Source of the DNA: an uncultured Candidatus Melainabacteria bacterium
Lineage (GTDB): Bacteria > Cyanobacteriota > Vampirovibrionia > Gastranaerophilales > Gastranaerophilaceae
Assembly (NCBI GenBank): GCA_934757245.1
Contig: CAKVLH010000001.1
Span: 168,913-232,912 of the forward strand
Direction: 5' to 3'
Length of the DNA: 64,000 bases
In this document: positions 1 to 11,849 of the stretch, piece after piece
How positions within the stretch are numbered: the first letter of the stretch is position 1
How the letters are laid out: each line of letters starts with the position of its first letter
Notes under the pieces: generated by a model
What the model was told of the DNA's origin: nothing
Databases searched by the model: none
Seen by the model: the letters and a program-made list of their open reading frames with translations, nothing else
Made by a program: the position numbers and the translations under genes

Positions 1-248
1 GCTTTTGCATCTTTTCTAGCTTGAATAGCCTTATTTTGTTGCTCTGTATCAGAAATTGCTTCTTTTACAGTTGATTCAAACTTGTCATCAGCTTCTTTGA
101 TGATATCTTCGTAAGATGTATATTTTGCAGGTGAAGTTGCATATGCACCTGCAGCACCTAAACCGCCACCAATAACTGCACCTGTTGCAACATAAGGCAA
201 TGCTGATTTTTGTTGAACTTGTGGTTGAATTGCTAATTCGTCTGACAT
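1..248 (-). CDS. Hypothetical protein, 5' part (runs off left edge)
   Basis: The gene reads leftward from an ATG at 246-248 and stays open to the window edge, so about 82 N-terminal residues are visible. The leader carries an AGGAG 10 nt before the ATG. The product starts MSDELAIQPQVQQK, then has a glycine/alanine-rich hydrophobic stretch (about residues 17-33, like a glycine zipper), then a charged helical region rich in Lys, Glu and Gln. There is no signal peptide. A TTAAGTTTTGTAA sequence lies far upstream on the same strand (near 457-469), resembling the TGTAA box seen before other unknown genes here, but the matching core is absent. I do not recognise the family. Confidence 0.6.
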   Translation of the reverse strand, partial: MSDELAIQPQVQQKSALPYVATGAVIGGGLGAAGAYATSPAKYTSYEDIIKEADDKFESTVKEAISDTEQQNKAIQARKDAK

Positions 249-490
249 AACTAATTACTCCTATATTTTACAATTACTATTTAATTTTCCCTAATTGTTA
301 TTAATCCCATTAAAATTCTACAATCTTTTGGTCTTATATATCTAAACGCTCGAACAAAATAAAAATTGCTATTTTTACGACATGAAATTTTATTCAAATT
401 CGTGCATTAGCTCTAAAACTATTATACTGACTGAATTGTAGCTTGCAAATTCGTCTTTACAAAACTTAATATTTTATTTTAAAAGGTTAT

Positions 491-519
491 TTTACTTAAA
501 AATCTTTTCGTGTTAGACT
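491..519 (+). promoter_or_regulatory. Probable vegetative promoter of der (leaderless)
   Basis: TTTACT (491-496) and TAGACT (514-519) are separated by 17 nt, and a TG lies before the -10 box. The der ATG follows 9 nt after the -10 box and no Shine-Dalgarno sequence is visible, so the transcript probably starts at or within 3 nt of the start codon. Confidence 0.5.
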
Positions 520-528
520 AAACGTATT

Positions 529-1869
529 ATGAATAGAAAACCAATTATCGCAATAGTAGGAAGACCAAATGTTGGAAAATCAACATTTGTAAATAGATTA
601 GTAGGAAAAAGACAATCAATTGTTGACGACCGTCCGGGAGTTACAAGAGATAGAATTTATTTTGACGTAGAATGGCAAAATAAACCATTTACGGTTATTG
701 ATACAGGTGGTATTATTCCCGGGGATGAAGACGAAATAATGCTTTCAATTTATGACCAAGCAAAAATAGCTTGCGAAGAAGCCGACAAAATTATTTTTAT
801 TGTTGACGGTTTAGAAGGCGTAACACCTGTTGATTCTGATATTGCAAATATATTAAGACAAAGCAACAAACCTATTTTCCTTGCAGTTAATAAGGTTGAT
901 TCGCATAACCAAATTACTATGATTAGTGATTTTTATTCTTTGGCAATTGGTGAACCAATCGCAATTTCAGCATTGCATGGTTCAGGCGGTGTTGGAGATT
1001 TGTTAGAAGAAATTACTTCCGATTTCTCTTATGACGTAGAAGAAGAGGAAGATAAAACAATCAAAATTGCAATTGTTGGACGTCCAAATGCCGGTAAGTC
1101 TTCAATTGTAAATGCTTTATTAGGAGAAAAACGTGTAATAGTATCGGATGTTTCAGGTACAACCAGAGATAGCATCGACTCACGCTTAACTTATAATGAC
1201 CAAGAATTTGTAATTATTGATACAGCAGGCATCAGAAAAAAAGCAAAAGTTGACTACGGTGTAGAAAAATTTGCAGTTGACAGAGCTATTCGTTCAATTA
1301 GAGAATGTGATGTTGCTTTGATGGTAATTGATGCAACTGAAGCGATAAATGGGATTTCAGACCAAGACAAGAAAATAGCTTCTATTATTACTGATGCAGG
1401 AAAAGGCATGGTAATTGCGATTAACAAATGGGATTTGATTGAAGACAAAAAATCAAACACAATTAATAAATTTGAAGAAAAAATTGCACGTGAAATTCCG
1501 TTCTTGGATTATGTGCCAAAAATATACATAAGCGCAGTTACTCATCAAAGATTGAACCAAATATTTACAAGAGTCGTAGAAGTTCAAAAAGAACGCTCAA
1601 AACGTGTTTCTACAGGTTTGTTGAACAAGGTTATTAATGAAGCGTATGCTCTTAATCCTCCGCAAACAATTAGAAATAAACGTTTGAAAATAATGTATTC
1701 AACTCAAGCTACGATTGAACCACCTACATTTATTTTATTTGCAAACAATGAAGATTTGATGAAAGACCATTACAAACGCTATATGGAAAATAAATTGCGT
1801 GAAGCGTTCGGTTTTATGGGAACACCAATTCGTATTTCAGTAAGAACAAGAAGCGAAAAGAAGAAGTAG
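529..1869 (+). CDS. der: GTPase Der (EngA), 50S ribosome assembly
   Basis: Der is an essential GTPase that helps mature the 50S ribosomal subunit. The 446 residues match the family's usual length. Two tandem G domains are visible: the first has GRPNVGKST at about residues 11-19, DTGG near 58 and NKVD near 120. The second has GRPNAGKSS near 185, DTAG near 233 and NKWD near 295. A KH-like C-terminal domain follows, ending in a basic tail (SEKKK). It stands alone, divergent from the gene at the left edge and convergent with the L,D-transpeptidase gene downstream. The ATG lacks a Shine-Dalgarno and sits just after a -10 box. Identity is certain. Confidence 0.97.
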   Translation: MNRKPIIAIVGRPNVGKSTFVNRLVGKRQSIVDDRPGVTRDRIYFDVEWQNKPFTVIDTGGIIPGDEDEIMLSIYDQAKIACEEADKIIFIVDGLEGVTPVDSDIANILRQSNKPIFLAVNKVDSHNQITMISDFYSLAIGEPIAISALHGSGGVGDLLEEITSDFSYDVEEEEDKTIKIAIVGRPNAGKSSIVNALLGEKRVIVSDVSGTTRDSIDSRLTYNDQEFVIIDTAGIRKKAKVDYGVEKFAVDRAIRSIRECDVALMVIDATEAINGISDQDKKIASIITDAGKGMVIAINKWDLIEDKKSNTINKFEEKIAREIPFLDYVPKIYISAVTHQRLNQIFTRVVEVQKERSKRVSTGLLNKVINEAYALNPPQTIRNKRLKIMYSTQATIEPPTFILFANNEDLMKDHYKRYMENKLREAFGFMGTPIRISVRTRSEKKK

Positions 1870-1914
1870 CGCATCTATAAATGTGGTTTTTCCAAACTAA
1901 TGGATTGCTTTGTC

Positions 1915-2532
1915 TTATTTAATTATAACAATGTCACCGCGTTTAACTTCTTGCGAAAGCTCCTTTATAACTTCGTTATCCATACGCATGCAACCATGAG
2001 AAGCATATTTCCCGATGCTACTTAAATCGTTTGTGCCATGGATAAATTCGCCTGTTTGTGATTGTTCGCCTGTTTGTGGGTCAATTTTATTTAAACAGAT
2101 AATTTTAGGTCCGTAAGCTCCTGGATTGCGTCTTCTTTTTGTTCCACGAGGTGCTGTTCTATACGGATAAGTTTCTGTATGTGTAATTATTCTAACTCCT
2201 TTAGAAGTCGGCGTACTTTCTTTACCGCTTGCGATTAAGTAAGCCATTTCTGCTTCACCTTGAATATTGTATTTATAAAGAGTGTTTGTACTTAAATCGA
2301 CAACAAACTTTGCAGTCTTTTTTTCTCCTGCAATTTCTATATCAGGAGATGGAGCGCCTGCTAAAATATTTTTACTATCAGTTCCTTTCGGAGTTGCAGT
2401 TGTAATAGAAAAATCGTCTTTTTGCGGATTTTGTGCGCAAATTCTATTTGCACTTAGCGGTAATGACGCTATTGCTAAAGTTAAACCAATAGTTTTAAAT
2501 GTATTTGTAATTCGCATACTAAAATAAAACAT
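1915..2532 (-). CDS. L,D-transpeptidase (YkuD family), secreted
   Basis: A periplasmic enzyme that cross-links peptidoglycan or attaches proteins to it through a catalytic cysteine. The family signature is present near the C terminus: HGT followed by ASHGCMRM, containing the catalytic Cys and the conserved His and Arg. An N-terminal signal sequence (hydrophobic core about residues 12-28) directs export. The first ATG gives MFYFSMRIT; the internal ATG at 2517 (MRITNTFK) would give a more usual signal peptide, and neither has a clear ribosome site. It lies 33 nt downstream of the HTH/zinc-ribbon gene on the same strand, so the two are probably cotranscribed. Confidence 0.9.
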   Translation of the reverse strand: MFYFSMRITNTFKTIGLTLAIASLPLSANRICAQNPQKDDFSITTATPKGTDSKNILAGAPSPDIEIAGEKKTAKFVVDLSTNTLYKYNIQGEAEMAYLIASGKESTPTSKGVRIITHTETYPYRTAPRGTKRRRNPGAYGPKIICLNKIDPQTGEQSQTGEFIHGTNDLSSIGKYASHGCMRMDNEVIKELSQEVKRGDIVIIK

Positions 2533-2565
2533 GTGAAAATAATTTTTGCTAGTAAAAATTATTAA

Positions 2566-2970
2566 CTATTCTTTTATTTGAAAAATGCATTTTACGCAAT
2601 GTGCTTTTGGTTGTAAAACTAAATTGTCTTCTAAATCGTACATTCTTGCGATTCGTGTAACCAAAGGCTCTCCACAAAGCGGACATCTTAAATTTGTTTC
2701 ACGATTCAAGATTTTTGTCTTTAATTCATCAATTATTTCTTGGCTAACAATTTCAAATTTGTAATCTCTCTCCAAGCTTTTAAGCTCTTTTGGAGAACAT
2801 TTTAACACTCTTGCTAATTGTTGCCTTTGAGTTACAGACAAAAATAATTCTTTGCCGGATTCAATGTCTTCCAAAATTTCTTGTTTAATATTGGTTTTCT
2901 TCGCTAGTCCGACTACAGATAAACCGGCATGCTCTCTTCTTTTTTGTATAAATTCTGCTAAACTTTCCAT
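2566..2970 (-). CDS. XRE-type HTH regulator with C-terminal zinc ribbon
   Basis: Residues about 1-65 form a lambda-Cro/C1-type helix-turn-helix (LAEFIQKRREHAGLSVVGLA and following). The C-terminal third holds a probable zinc ribbon, CPLCGEP and CVKC, about 30 residues apart. A DNA-binding regulator is the natural reading. It is first in a likely two-gene unit with the L,D-transpeptidase gene, which may be its target, though nothing here proves that. Its promoter lies in the 2971-3064 gap, facing the divergent gene at 3065. The HTH plus zinc-ribbon combination is less usual than a plain XRE protein. Confidence 0.8.
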   Translation of the reverse strand: MESLAEFIQKRREHAGLSVVGLAKKTNIKQEILEDIESGKELFLSVTQRQQLARVLKCSPKELKSLERDYKFEIVSQEIIDELKTKILNRETNLRCPLCGEPLVTRIARMYDLEDNLVLQPKAHCVKCIFQIKE

Positions 2971-3012
2971 AAGGAAATTTTACCATTCTCTATTATTTTA
3001 TACAAGTAACTA

Positions 3013-3041
3013 TTGAGAATTAAGATAAATAGAGTTATACT
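3013..3041 (+). promoter_or_regulatory. Promoter of the 237-residue secreted protein gene
   Basis: TTGAGA (3013-3018), 17 nt, then TATACT (3036-3041). An ATAGGGG ribosome site follows before the ATG at 3065. Confidence 0.6.
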
Positions 3042-3064
3042 ATAGGCAAAATAGGGGTATAAAC

Positions 3065-3778
3065 ATGTTTAATAAATTGTTATCTATTTTAATATTGTCA
3101 TCAGTAATTGGCTTAAATTCATTACCTGTATTAGCAGAATGTTGTGAAACAACAAAAGCTATTGAGCATTTAGATGTTCATAAAAATGCACCATGTAATG
3201 TTGTAACAATTACAAATTTAAGAAAAACTGTAGAAAAAGGTAACGTTTTGCAATTTGTGTTTGATGAAAAATATTTTTCAAAATGCTCACAAGCAGGAAC
3301 GTTAGTTCACTTTGTTGTTCCTCAAGCACTTTATACTACAGAAGGAACTTTGCTTTTGCCTTGTGGAACAAAAATTGTCGCAGAGGTTACGAATGTTGAA
3401 AAACCAAAATGGTTTAACAAAAATGCAAGAGTAAGTTTAGTTTTTAGAAAAATTGTAATGCCCGATAATACTTGTATAGATATTAAAGCGCGTCCATTTA
3501 CTAAAGACTATAAGCTAAAAGAAGGACCTTGGACAACGGCGGGAAAATTGACATTGTCAACATTAACTCTGGGCATGGCAGGCGCCGGTGCCGGTGTTGG
3601 TTTTGCATTTATTCCTAATCCGGCAAAAATCGGAACAGGTTTAGCAATTGGTATTCCAATTGGTTGCGGTGTGGGTTTAGCTTTAGGATTGATAACTCCT
3701 GGATGTCATTATAAAGCTAAAAAAGGTGAAAGTGTCTATGCAATATTAATTGATGAATTCAGTATTTGTAATCAATAA
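3065..3778 (+). CDS. Secreted hypothetical protein with glycine-zipper segment
   Basis: The 237-residue product has a cleavable signal peptide (residues 1-24, ending VLA before ECCETTK). A cysteine-containing, beta-rich middle follows, with a phrase like LLLPCGTKIVAEV. The hydrophobic Gly/Ala-rich region at about 165-215 looks like one or two glycine-zipper membrane helices. The LPxGTKI...V phrase recalls the beta-barrel domain of VirB10/TrbI-type secretion proteins, but that resemblance is weak. The gene is monocistronic, with its own promoter and a strong terminator just after the stop. Function unknown. Confidence 0.8.
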   Translation: MFNKLLSILILSSVIGLNSLPVLAECCETTKAIEHLDVHKNAPCNVVTITNLRKTVEKGNVLQFVFDEKYFSKCSQAGTLVHFVVPQALYTTEGTLLLPCGTKIVAEVTNVEKPKWFNKNARVSLVFRKIVMPDNTCIDIKARPFTKDYKLKEGPWTTAGKLTLSTLTLGMAGAGAGVGFAFIPNPAKIGTGLAIGIPIGCGVGLALGLITPGCHYKAKKGESVYAILIDEFSICNQ

Positions 3779-3804
3779 AAAATGCGCCAACCGGCGCATT
3801 TTTT
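3777..3804. terminator. Bidirectional rho-independent terminator
   Basis: A 12-bp perfect stem (3777-3788 with 3793-3804), AAAAAATGCGCC/GGCGCATTTTTT, and an AACC loop. It overlaps the stop codon of the 237-residue gene and abuts the stop of the convergent 141-residue gene, so it serves both strands. Confidence 0.9.
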
Positions 3805-4229
3805 CTAATTATGATTTGATTTAACTTCATCTTTAGCAACTTCTGTTTGCTCGTCTTTAATCTTTAATTCTGCCTCGCGAGCCTTAATCATAGCTTGAAG
3901 AATTGTATCATCTTGAGCCTGCTTTTTTATATCAGCAAATACAGCTTTCAATTCTTCATCACTCAAACCTTGCGGTGCTTTCATACAAACAACAAGTTTT
4001 TGTTTTCTGAACGTAAAATACGTAGCAACCATAATTCCCCAAAGCAAAAGCCCTTGGATTAAACCGATAGAAGGTAAAGTGTCAGTATATGATGCGCCGA
4101 AGTTCCAAAGGTGCATGCAAACCCAACCAGGAAATGCACCGAAACCTGCAACTAGACAAGTTACGATAAAACCTGCCATAATCAATCCTCTAACTCCGTT
4201 TATCTGTATAACGTTAAAATTCTTTTTCA

Positions 4230-4230
<1 letters not shown>
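3805..4230 (-). CDS. Small inner-membrane protein, unknown
   Basis: 141 residues with two predicted transmembrane helices (about 13-35 and 52-72). A charged cytoplasmic-type tail follows, including SDEELKAVFADIKKQAQDD, which should be helical. Its ATG overlaps the ligA stop codon (TAATG), so it is translationally coupled to ligA and sits last in a wzy-like/ligA/this-gene unit closed by the terminator at 3777-3804. I do not recognise the family. The tight coupling is probably organisational rather than functional, since the partners are a DNA ligase and a polysaccharide protein. Confidence 0.85.
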
Positions 4231-7443
<3,213 letters not shown>

Positions 7444-7485
7444 TTTTATTACCTCACACCCAAATTGTGCTTATTTGCGTTGTAC

Positions 7486-7615
7486 TACCCACCCCTTGAG
7501 GGAGGGTCGAAATCTTTGATTTCGGGGAGGGGTACATTATAAATCCCCGCACCCGCATTCGTAAGACTCCTTTCGTTCGTCAACGACTGCTCCCTCTCCC
7601 TCAAGGGGTGAGGGT
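7486..7615. repeat. GC-richer inverted-repeat element between genes
   Basis: CACCCCTTGAGGGAG (from 7490) is mirrored by CTCCCTCAAGGGGTG (ending 7610). The interior contains a further hairpin (TCGAAATCTTTGATTTCGGGG). It belongs to the dispersed CCCTCTCC/GGAGAGGG repeat class found in several other gaps of this window. It sits between two same-strand genes and could act as a transcript-processing or termination hairpin. Confidence 0.75.
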
Positions 7616-8152
7616 TTACCCTACTTGATTATTTGCTCCATCGTCTTTTACGTCTAAATCAGTAGTTACTCTTACATCAGAAATAGTTCCGTTAAACTTG
7701 TAGCTTCCGCCTTCTAATGTAACAGGCAAGCCCATTTTAATTTTATTACCACCGACAACTGCACCGTCTTTTGTAATTTTTGCTGTATCGGTAATTGTTA
7801 CAACAGCATCATAGATTGCAGGTTGAGTCGGGTCTTTAACTAAAATATATTGCTCAACTGCTTTAGAAGACGCAACAGCGGTTTTCCTAACATCTGAAGA
7901 TACTTCTAAAACATTTAATTCTGTATAAGGCACATTTCTGATTGTAATAAATGTTTTATCATTAGCTTTGATAGGAAAATCTTCGCCAGTAACGGTTACA
8001 CCTCTTAAAAATACTTGGAAAGTAATAGGTGAAGTTGCTTCAATTTGTTTATCTGCTGTTTGTCTAAAGTGTTTTGTTGTCATTACTCCAACTATAAGTG
8101 CGATAATTACGCCTAATACAATTAGAATATCTACTAAGTGAAAATTTTTCAT
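7616..8152 (-). CDS. DUF4330-like membrane-anchored protein
   Basis: 178 residues: one N-terminal transmembrane anchor (about residues 7-27, LVDILIVLGVIIALIVGVMT), then a beta-rich extracytoplasmic domain. The layout and the LVDILIVLGV opening match what I recall of the DUF4330 family, known from cyanobacteria and Firmicutes and of unknown function. AAAGG stands 7 nt before the ATG. Repeat elements lie on both sides (7486-7615 and about 8177-8222), separating it from the O-antigen ligase and heptose-kinase genes on the same strand. Confidence 0.7.
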   Translation of the reverse strand: MKNFHLVDILIVLGVIIALIVGVMTTKHFRQTADKQIEATSPITFQVFLRGVTVTGEDFPIKANDKTFITIRNVPYTELNVLEVSSDVRKTAVASSKAVEQYILVKDPTQPAIYDAVVTITDTAKITKDGAVVGGNKIKMGLPVTLEGGSYKFNGTISDVRVTTDLDVKDDGANNQVG

Positions 8153-8176
8153 ATTTTACCTTTCTTCTTATAATTT

Positions 8177-8222
8177 GTTCCCTCGCCCCTTGTGAGAGAG
8201 GGTTAGGGAGAGGGGGATTCCT
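8177..8222. repeat. Short dispersed GC-richer repeat
   Basis: CCTCGCCCCTTGTGAGAGAG and GTTAGGGAGAGGGGG: one fragment of the CCCTCTCC/GGAGAGGG repeat class, filling the gap between the heptose-kinase and DUF4330 genes. Confidence 0.6.
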
Positions 8223-8236
8223 CAAACCGTGTAAAA

Positions 8237-9250
8237 CTAAATTTCTAATACAATTCTTTCAGGCACAGAATCTAAAATTTCATCAATGCTTGTTGTTGCA
8301 CAACCAAACTGTTTAACTACAATTCCTGCTGCAATGTTTCCTATAATCGCTGCATAAACAGGCTCTGCACCACAAGCCAAAGCCAATGTATAAACAGCTG
8401 TAACTGTATCACCTGCACCTGTAACGTCAAAAACTTCTGCTTTATTAAACACAGGAATGTGTGTGTATTTGTTATTAGGCTCAACAACAACCATGCCGTC
8501 CGCACCACAAGTAATCAAAATTGCATCAGCACCTGTTTCTTTAAGCAATTGATTTCCTGCTTTTAAAAAGTCCTCTTTATTTCGCAAATACAAACCAATA
8601 TATTTTTGCGTATCAGGAAGATTTGGCGTCATAGATGTAATACCTTTATATCTTCCCAAATCTCTTTGAGCGTCAACAATAACTTTTTTGTCAAACTTTT
8701 TCGCTGTATCTACAACTGCTTTTATTACATTATCCGTAAGCGTTCCAATGTGATAATCAGATAAAATAACAGCGTCATGCAAAGGAACAAGTTTTTCGAT
8801 TTCTGCAATCATTTTTGCTTCCGTTTCTTTAGAAATCGGTGCATTTGTTTGTCTATCAATTCTAACAATTTGTTGAGTAATTGAATGAGAACAAGAACCT
8901 GAAATTCTTGTTTTTGTAATTGTTTTTCTGCATTTATCAACTATTAAAGATGAGCAATCGATGTTAGCTTCTTTAAATGCGTTTTTTAAATCGTTTGCTT
9001 GATAATCATCACCAATGATTCCGATTACGCTAACTTTCCCACCGTTAATTTCAGAAACGTTATGTGCTGCGTTAGATGCTCCACCTAAAATAAATTTAGT
9101 ATGTGTATGCTGTAAAATCAAAACAGGAGCTTCTCTTGAAATTCTTTCTGTATCTCCGTAAACCATTTCATCAAGAGCCAAATCTCCGACTACAAGAATT
9201 TTTGAGTCGCCGATTTTTTTGATTAAATCTACTAATTTCTCTTTATCCAT
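8237..9250 (-). CDS. PfkB-family kinase, D-glycero-D-manno-heptose-7-phosphate kinase-like (HldE N-domain type)
   Basis: A 337-residue sugar kinase of the ribokinase/PfkB fold. It opens with LVVGDLALDEMVYGDTERIS and GGASNAAHN, as RfaE domain I does. It ends with the catalytic signature DVTGAGDT, whose Asp is the general base. HldE normally fuses this kinase to a cytidylyltransferase; here only the kinase part exists, so the second activity would be encoded elsewhere (HldA/HldC arrangement). It would feed ADP-heptose synthesis for the lipopolysaccharide core, in line with the GT9 heptosyltransferase at 55763. Another PfkB substrate cannot be excluded. Confidence 0.8.
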   Translation of the reverse strand: MDKEKLVDLIKKIGDSKILVVGDLALDEMVYGDTERISREAPVLILQHTHTKFILGGASNAAHNVSEINGGKVSVIGIIGDDYQANDLKNAFKEANIDCSSLIVDKCRKTITKTRISGSCSHSITQQIVRIDRQTNAPISKETEAKMIAEIEKLVPLHDAVILSDYHIGTLTDNVIKAVVDTAKKFDKKVIVDAQRDLGRYKGITSMTPNLPDTQKYIGLYLRNKEDFLKAGNQLLKETGADAILITCGADGMVVVEPNNKYTHIPVFNKAEVFDVTGAGDTVTAVYTLALACGAEPVYAAIIGNIAAGIVVKQFGCATTSIDEILDSVPERIVLEI

Positions 9251-9262
9251 ATTAATCTCTCA

Positions 9263-9291
9263 TTGCCTTAAAACGAAATATCCTATATAAT
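9263..9291 (+). promoter_or_regulatory. Promoter of the 286-residue gene
   Basis: TTGCCT (9263-9268), 17 nt, TATAAT (9286-9291), in the divergent gap between the heptose-kinase-like gene and the downstream gene. Confidence 0.65.
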
Positions 9292-9331
9292 GTATTTATA
9301 TCTTACTACAAAAAAGAAAAGAGAGTTAGAC

Positions 9332-10192
9332 ATGGCGGGAAAGAATGTTTTTAATGATAAAGATTCTATGGACATAAGTGAATTAGCTTCACTTAATGGA
9401 GATATTTCGCCAGAGCTAATTGAACAATTACAACAAAAATTAACGCAAGAAGCACAAACTTTAAGCGGAGAAGAACCTGCTCATCCGACTTTTAATGAAA
9501 ATGATGATACGACACTGTTTGAAGAAGCTCCTGTTCAAAATACAGAGCAACCGATTATAAATGAATCTCAACCGCAAGAAGAACCAAAAACAGATGTTCC
9601 TGAGCAGAAAAAAGATATAAAATTTGACAAAAACTTCGATGACAATTTTATAAAAAAATACAAGGCAAAATTAAACAAGCAAAAAGCCGGAGAAACGTCT
9701 GCTACAAAAACTGATGAAGCGGAAACTACAATTAGTAGTGTTGCATTCGGTGATTTTCAACAAAATAATGAAGATATTGAAAAAGTATCAAACGGTAACA
9801 TTACAGAACGTGCTCTTGATAAAAAGCAAAAAGAATACAATGACAGTTTGGATTTCTTAGACGGTAATGTTAAATATTCTAAGTATGTAATCTATATTGA
9901 CCCACAAAATGTGGATTTTATCGATAGTTTAACGGTAAAAGAACGTAAAAATTTAATCAACAAAATTTTACGCGAACAAGATGATATTGCAATAACCAAA
10001 CAACGTTTTCAAAAAGCGCAAACCATAATTAAGCATGCCATTGTTGCGATTCTTACAATCGCAATTTCGATTCCTGTAATCTACTATACAATCAATGCTT
10101 CGCTTGAAGCTTCAATAAATAACTACAGACGCTCTCAATCTATGTTTCAAACATTGTACAAACAAGGCGGAAAAATTAAATCAGTTCGTTAA
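9332..10192 (+). CDS. Hypothetical protein with acidic disordered N part and C-terminal membrane helix
   Basis: I start it at ATG 9332 (MAGKNVFNDKD), which has a GAGAG ribosome site; the open frame extends 14 codons further but that part lies over the promoter. The 286-residue product is acidic and Gln/Glu/Pro-rich over its first half, probably disordered. It then has a helical region and one transmembrane segment near the end (IIKHAIVAILTIAISIPVIY), followed by a short basic tail. That is the layout of a tail-anchored cytoplasmic protein. Not recognised. Its 3' end overlaps the convergent gene by 4 bp. Confidence 0.75.
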   Translation: MAGKNVFNDKDSMDISELASLNGDISPELIEQLQQKLTQEAQTLSGEEPAHPTFNENDDTTLFEEAPVQNTEQPIINESQPQEEPKTDVPEQKKDIKFDKNFDDNFIKKYKAKLNKQKAGETSATKTDEAETTISSVAFGDFQQNNEDIEKVSNGNITERALDKKQKEYNDSLDFLDGNVKYSKYVIYIDPQNVDFIDSLTVKERKNLINKILREQDDIAITKQRFQKAQTIIKHAIVAILTIAISIPVIYYTINASLEASINNYRRSQSMFQTLYKQGGKIKSVR

Positions 10193-10965
10193 GCAGATTT
10201 TTTGCCTAAAATCATATCTGCTGCTGAAAGTCCTAATTTATAGCCACCAATGGATGCACAAACAAATCCAATACCTTTAAGTGTTCCCGGTAAGAATTTC
10301 ATTGAACGATTAAGAACTTTCTTTGTTTCGCAATAATCTTTTATTGCATCAGCTTGTTTCTTTAACCAAGTTGATTCTTTGTACCAGCCTTCTCTATTTA
10401 CAACCAAATGCTTATCTGTTAATTTATATTCACCCTTTTTAGCAATTAATTCTTCTTTGCCATCTACAATTTTATAAATACCATCTGCTTTTTCTGTCAT
10501 GGTTTTGGAATCAAATTTCATATTTTTAGGAATTCCAATAAATCTTTTTGCTAATGTTTCTGAACCAAACATTGCACCTAATGCGCAACCTTCTTCTACT
10601 AAAGCTTCTTCTTTATTGTCAGATGTTGCTACCTTAACACCGCTGGTTAAACAAATTAATGGGTTGATATTATCGGCAGTGAAGTTTAAAACCTTACTTA
10701 TGCCACCAACAACTTTATCTGTTTTTGCTAAATTTTTGATTGATTCTTCTGCACTTACAATTCCAGAAGATAAAGCATTTTCAGAATATTTAGCAACATT
10801 TGAAACACCTTTTGCAGCGTTTAAAACTTGACCACCTGCAATATCCATGTTCATAGCACCAACAAATGGGTTTGTAGAATTTGCTGCGCTATCTACTTTA
10901 CGAAATGAAAATACACCACTTGAAGTTATTGATGGGAGAAATGCTGAGATTCCTTGAATTGCCAT
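10189..10965 (-). CDS. Unknown 258-residue protein of the TGTAA-box promoter group
   Basis: The start is ATG 10965 (MAIQGISAF) rather than the first ATG at 10998. The spacing from the conserved promoter core (52 nt) fits the other members of the group, and the MAI opening is shared with three of them. There is no signal peptide. The product is Ser/Ala-rich at first, then mixed helical, with two or three modestly hydrophobic stretches (around ICLTSGVKVA and the Gly-rich C-terminal 25 residues). It may associate with membranes. No known domain is recognised. It diverges from lptB across a 157-bp control region. Confidence 0.75.
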   Translation of the reverse strand: MAIQGISAFLPSITSSGVFSFRKVDSAANSTNPFVGAMNMDIAGGQVLNAAKGVSNVAKYSENALSSGIVSAEESIKNLAKTDKVVGGISKVLNFTADNINPLICLTSGVKVATSDNKEEALVEEGCALGAMFGSETLAKRFIGIPKNMKFDSKTMTEKADGIYKIVDGKEELIAKKGEYKLTDKHLVVNREGWYKESTWLKKQADAIKDYCETKKVLNRSMKFLPGTLKGIGFVCASIGGYKLGLSAADMILGKKSA

Positions 10966-11003
10966 AAAGTTCGTTTTACCTTCACTAACTATTATCACAC
11001 TAC

Positions 11004-11069
11004 ATATATATAAAGTATTTTTGTAAAATAAAATTGCTTTAAAAGAGAATTTGTTTACAAATGTTTACA
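11004..11069 (-). promoter_or_regulatory. TGTAA-N5-TGTAA box with TACTTTATATATATGTA core
   Basis: Reading the minus strand, TGTAA starts at 11069 and again at 11059 (10-nt period). TACTTTATATATATGTA starts at 11017, exactly 42 nt after the start of the second TGTAA. The same arrangement occurs upstream of the genes at 54514 and 35829, and the same 42-nt offset holds for the sigma-28-type cores at 45392 and 58282. Confidence 0.7.
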
Positions 11070-11122
11070 TAACATTCAACTTTATTTTGTTATATAATTA
11101 AGAGATAGAATGGGGATTTAGA

Positions 11123-11848
11123 ATGAGAATAGAGGCAAAGAATTTAGTTAAAATATATGGCGATAGAAGCGTTGTTAATGACGTTAGTTTCTTTATGGAT
11201 AAAGGTGAAGTTGTTTGTTTACTTGGTCCAAACGGAGCCGGAAAAACCACGACATTCTACATGATTGTAGGTTTGGTTAAACCAAATACAGGAAACGTTT
11301 TTATTGACGGAAAAGATATTACAGCATGGCCAATGAACTTGCGTGCAAAAGCAGGTATCGGTTATTTACCGCAAGAAAATTCAATTTTCAGAAAACTAAC
11401 AGTTGAAGATAATATCCAACTGGTTTTAGAAATGAATGATAAATTAACTGTTAATGAAAAGAAAATGAAATTAGAAGAATTACTGACAGAGTTTGGTGTA
11501 ATGAAACTTAGAAAATCTCCTGCTGTTGCTCTATCAGGTGGTGAAAGAAGACGTGTCGAAATCGCGCGTGCACTAGCTGCTAGTCCTGATTTCATGCTTC
11601 TGGACGAACCATTTGCCGGCATCGACCCTATTGCAATTGGTGAAATTAAAGATAACATTAGAAAGATTTCTGAAGAAAAAGGTTTAGGTGTACTTATTAC
11701 TGACCACAACCCTAAGGCAACTCTTTCAATTACAGATAGAGCATACGTTATCTTCGACGGTAAAATAAAGATTCAAGGTAAAAGTACAGATGTTGCAAAT
11801 GACCCTGTTGCTAAGGAATTCTATTTAGGAAAGGACTTCAAACTCTAG
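11123..11848 (+). CDS. lptB: LPS export ABC transporter ATPase LptB
   Basis: ATP-hydrolysing subunit of the LptB2FG complex that extracts lipopolysaccharide from the inner membrane. The 241-residue protein shows Walker A GPNGAGKTT (about residues 37-45), the signature LSGGERRR, Walker B FMLLDEPFAGID and the switch histidine in ITDHNPK; all are typical of LptB rather than of other ABC proteins. A GGGGA ribosome site precedes the ATG. One base separates it from the lptF-like gene, so the pair forms an operon. The phosphodiester-glycosidase gene follows directly. Confidence 0.96.
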   Translation: MRIEAKNLVKIYGDRSVVNDVSFFMDKGEVVCLLGPNGAGKTTTFYMIVGLVKPNTGNVFIDGKDITAWPMNLRAKAGIGYLPQENSIFRKLTVEDNIQLVLEMNDKLTVNEKKMKLEELLTEFGVMKLRKSPAVALSGGERRRVEIARALAASPDFMLLDEPFAGIDPIAIGEIKDNIRKISEEKGLGVLITDHNPKATLSITDRAYVIFDGKIKIQGKSTDVANDPVAKEFYLGKDFKL

Positions 11849-11849
11849 T

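Noticed and set aside
457-469. TTAAGTTTTGTAA upstream of the left-edge gene as a group promoter
   Set aside because: The sequence resembles the box at 35736, but no TACTTT or GCCGAT lies 42 nt downstream, and the ATG is over 200 nt away.
3065-3778. VirB10/TrbI-type secretion component
   Set aside because: Only one short phrase resembles that family; no other conjugation or type IV secretion genes are present.
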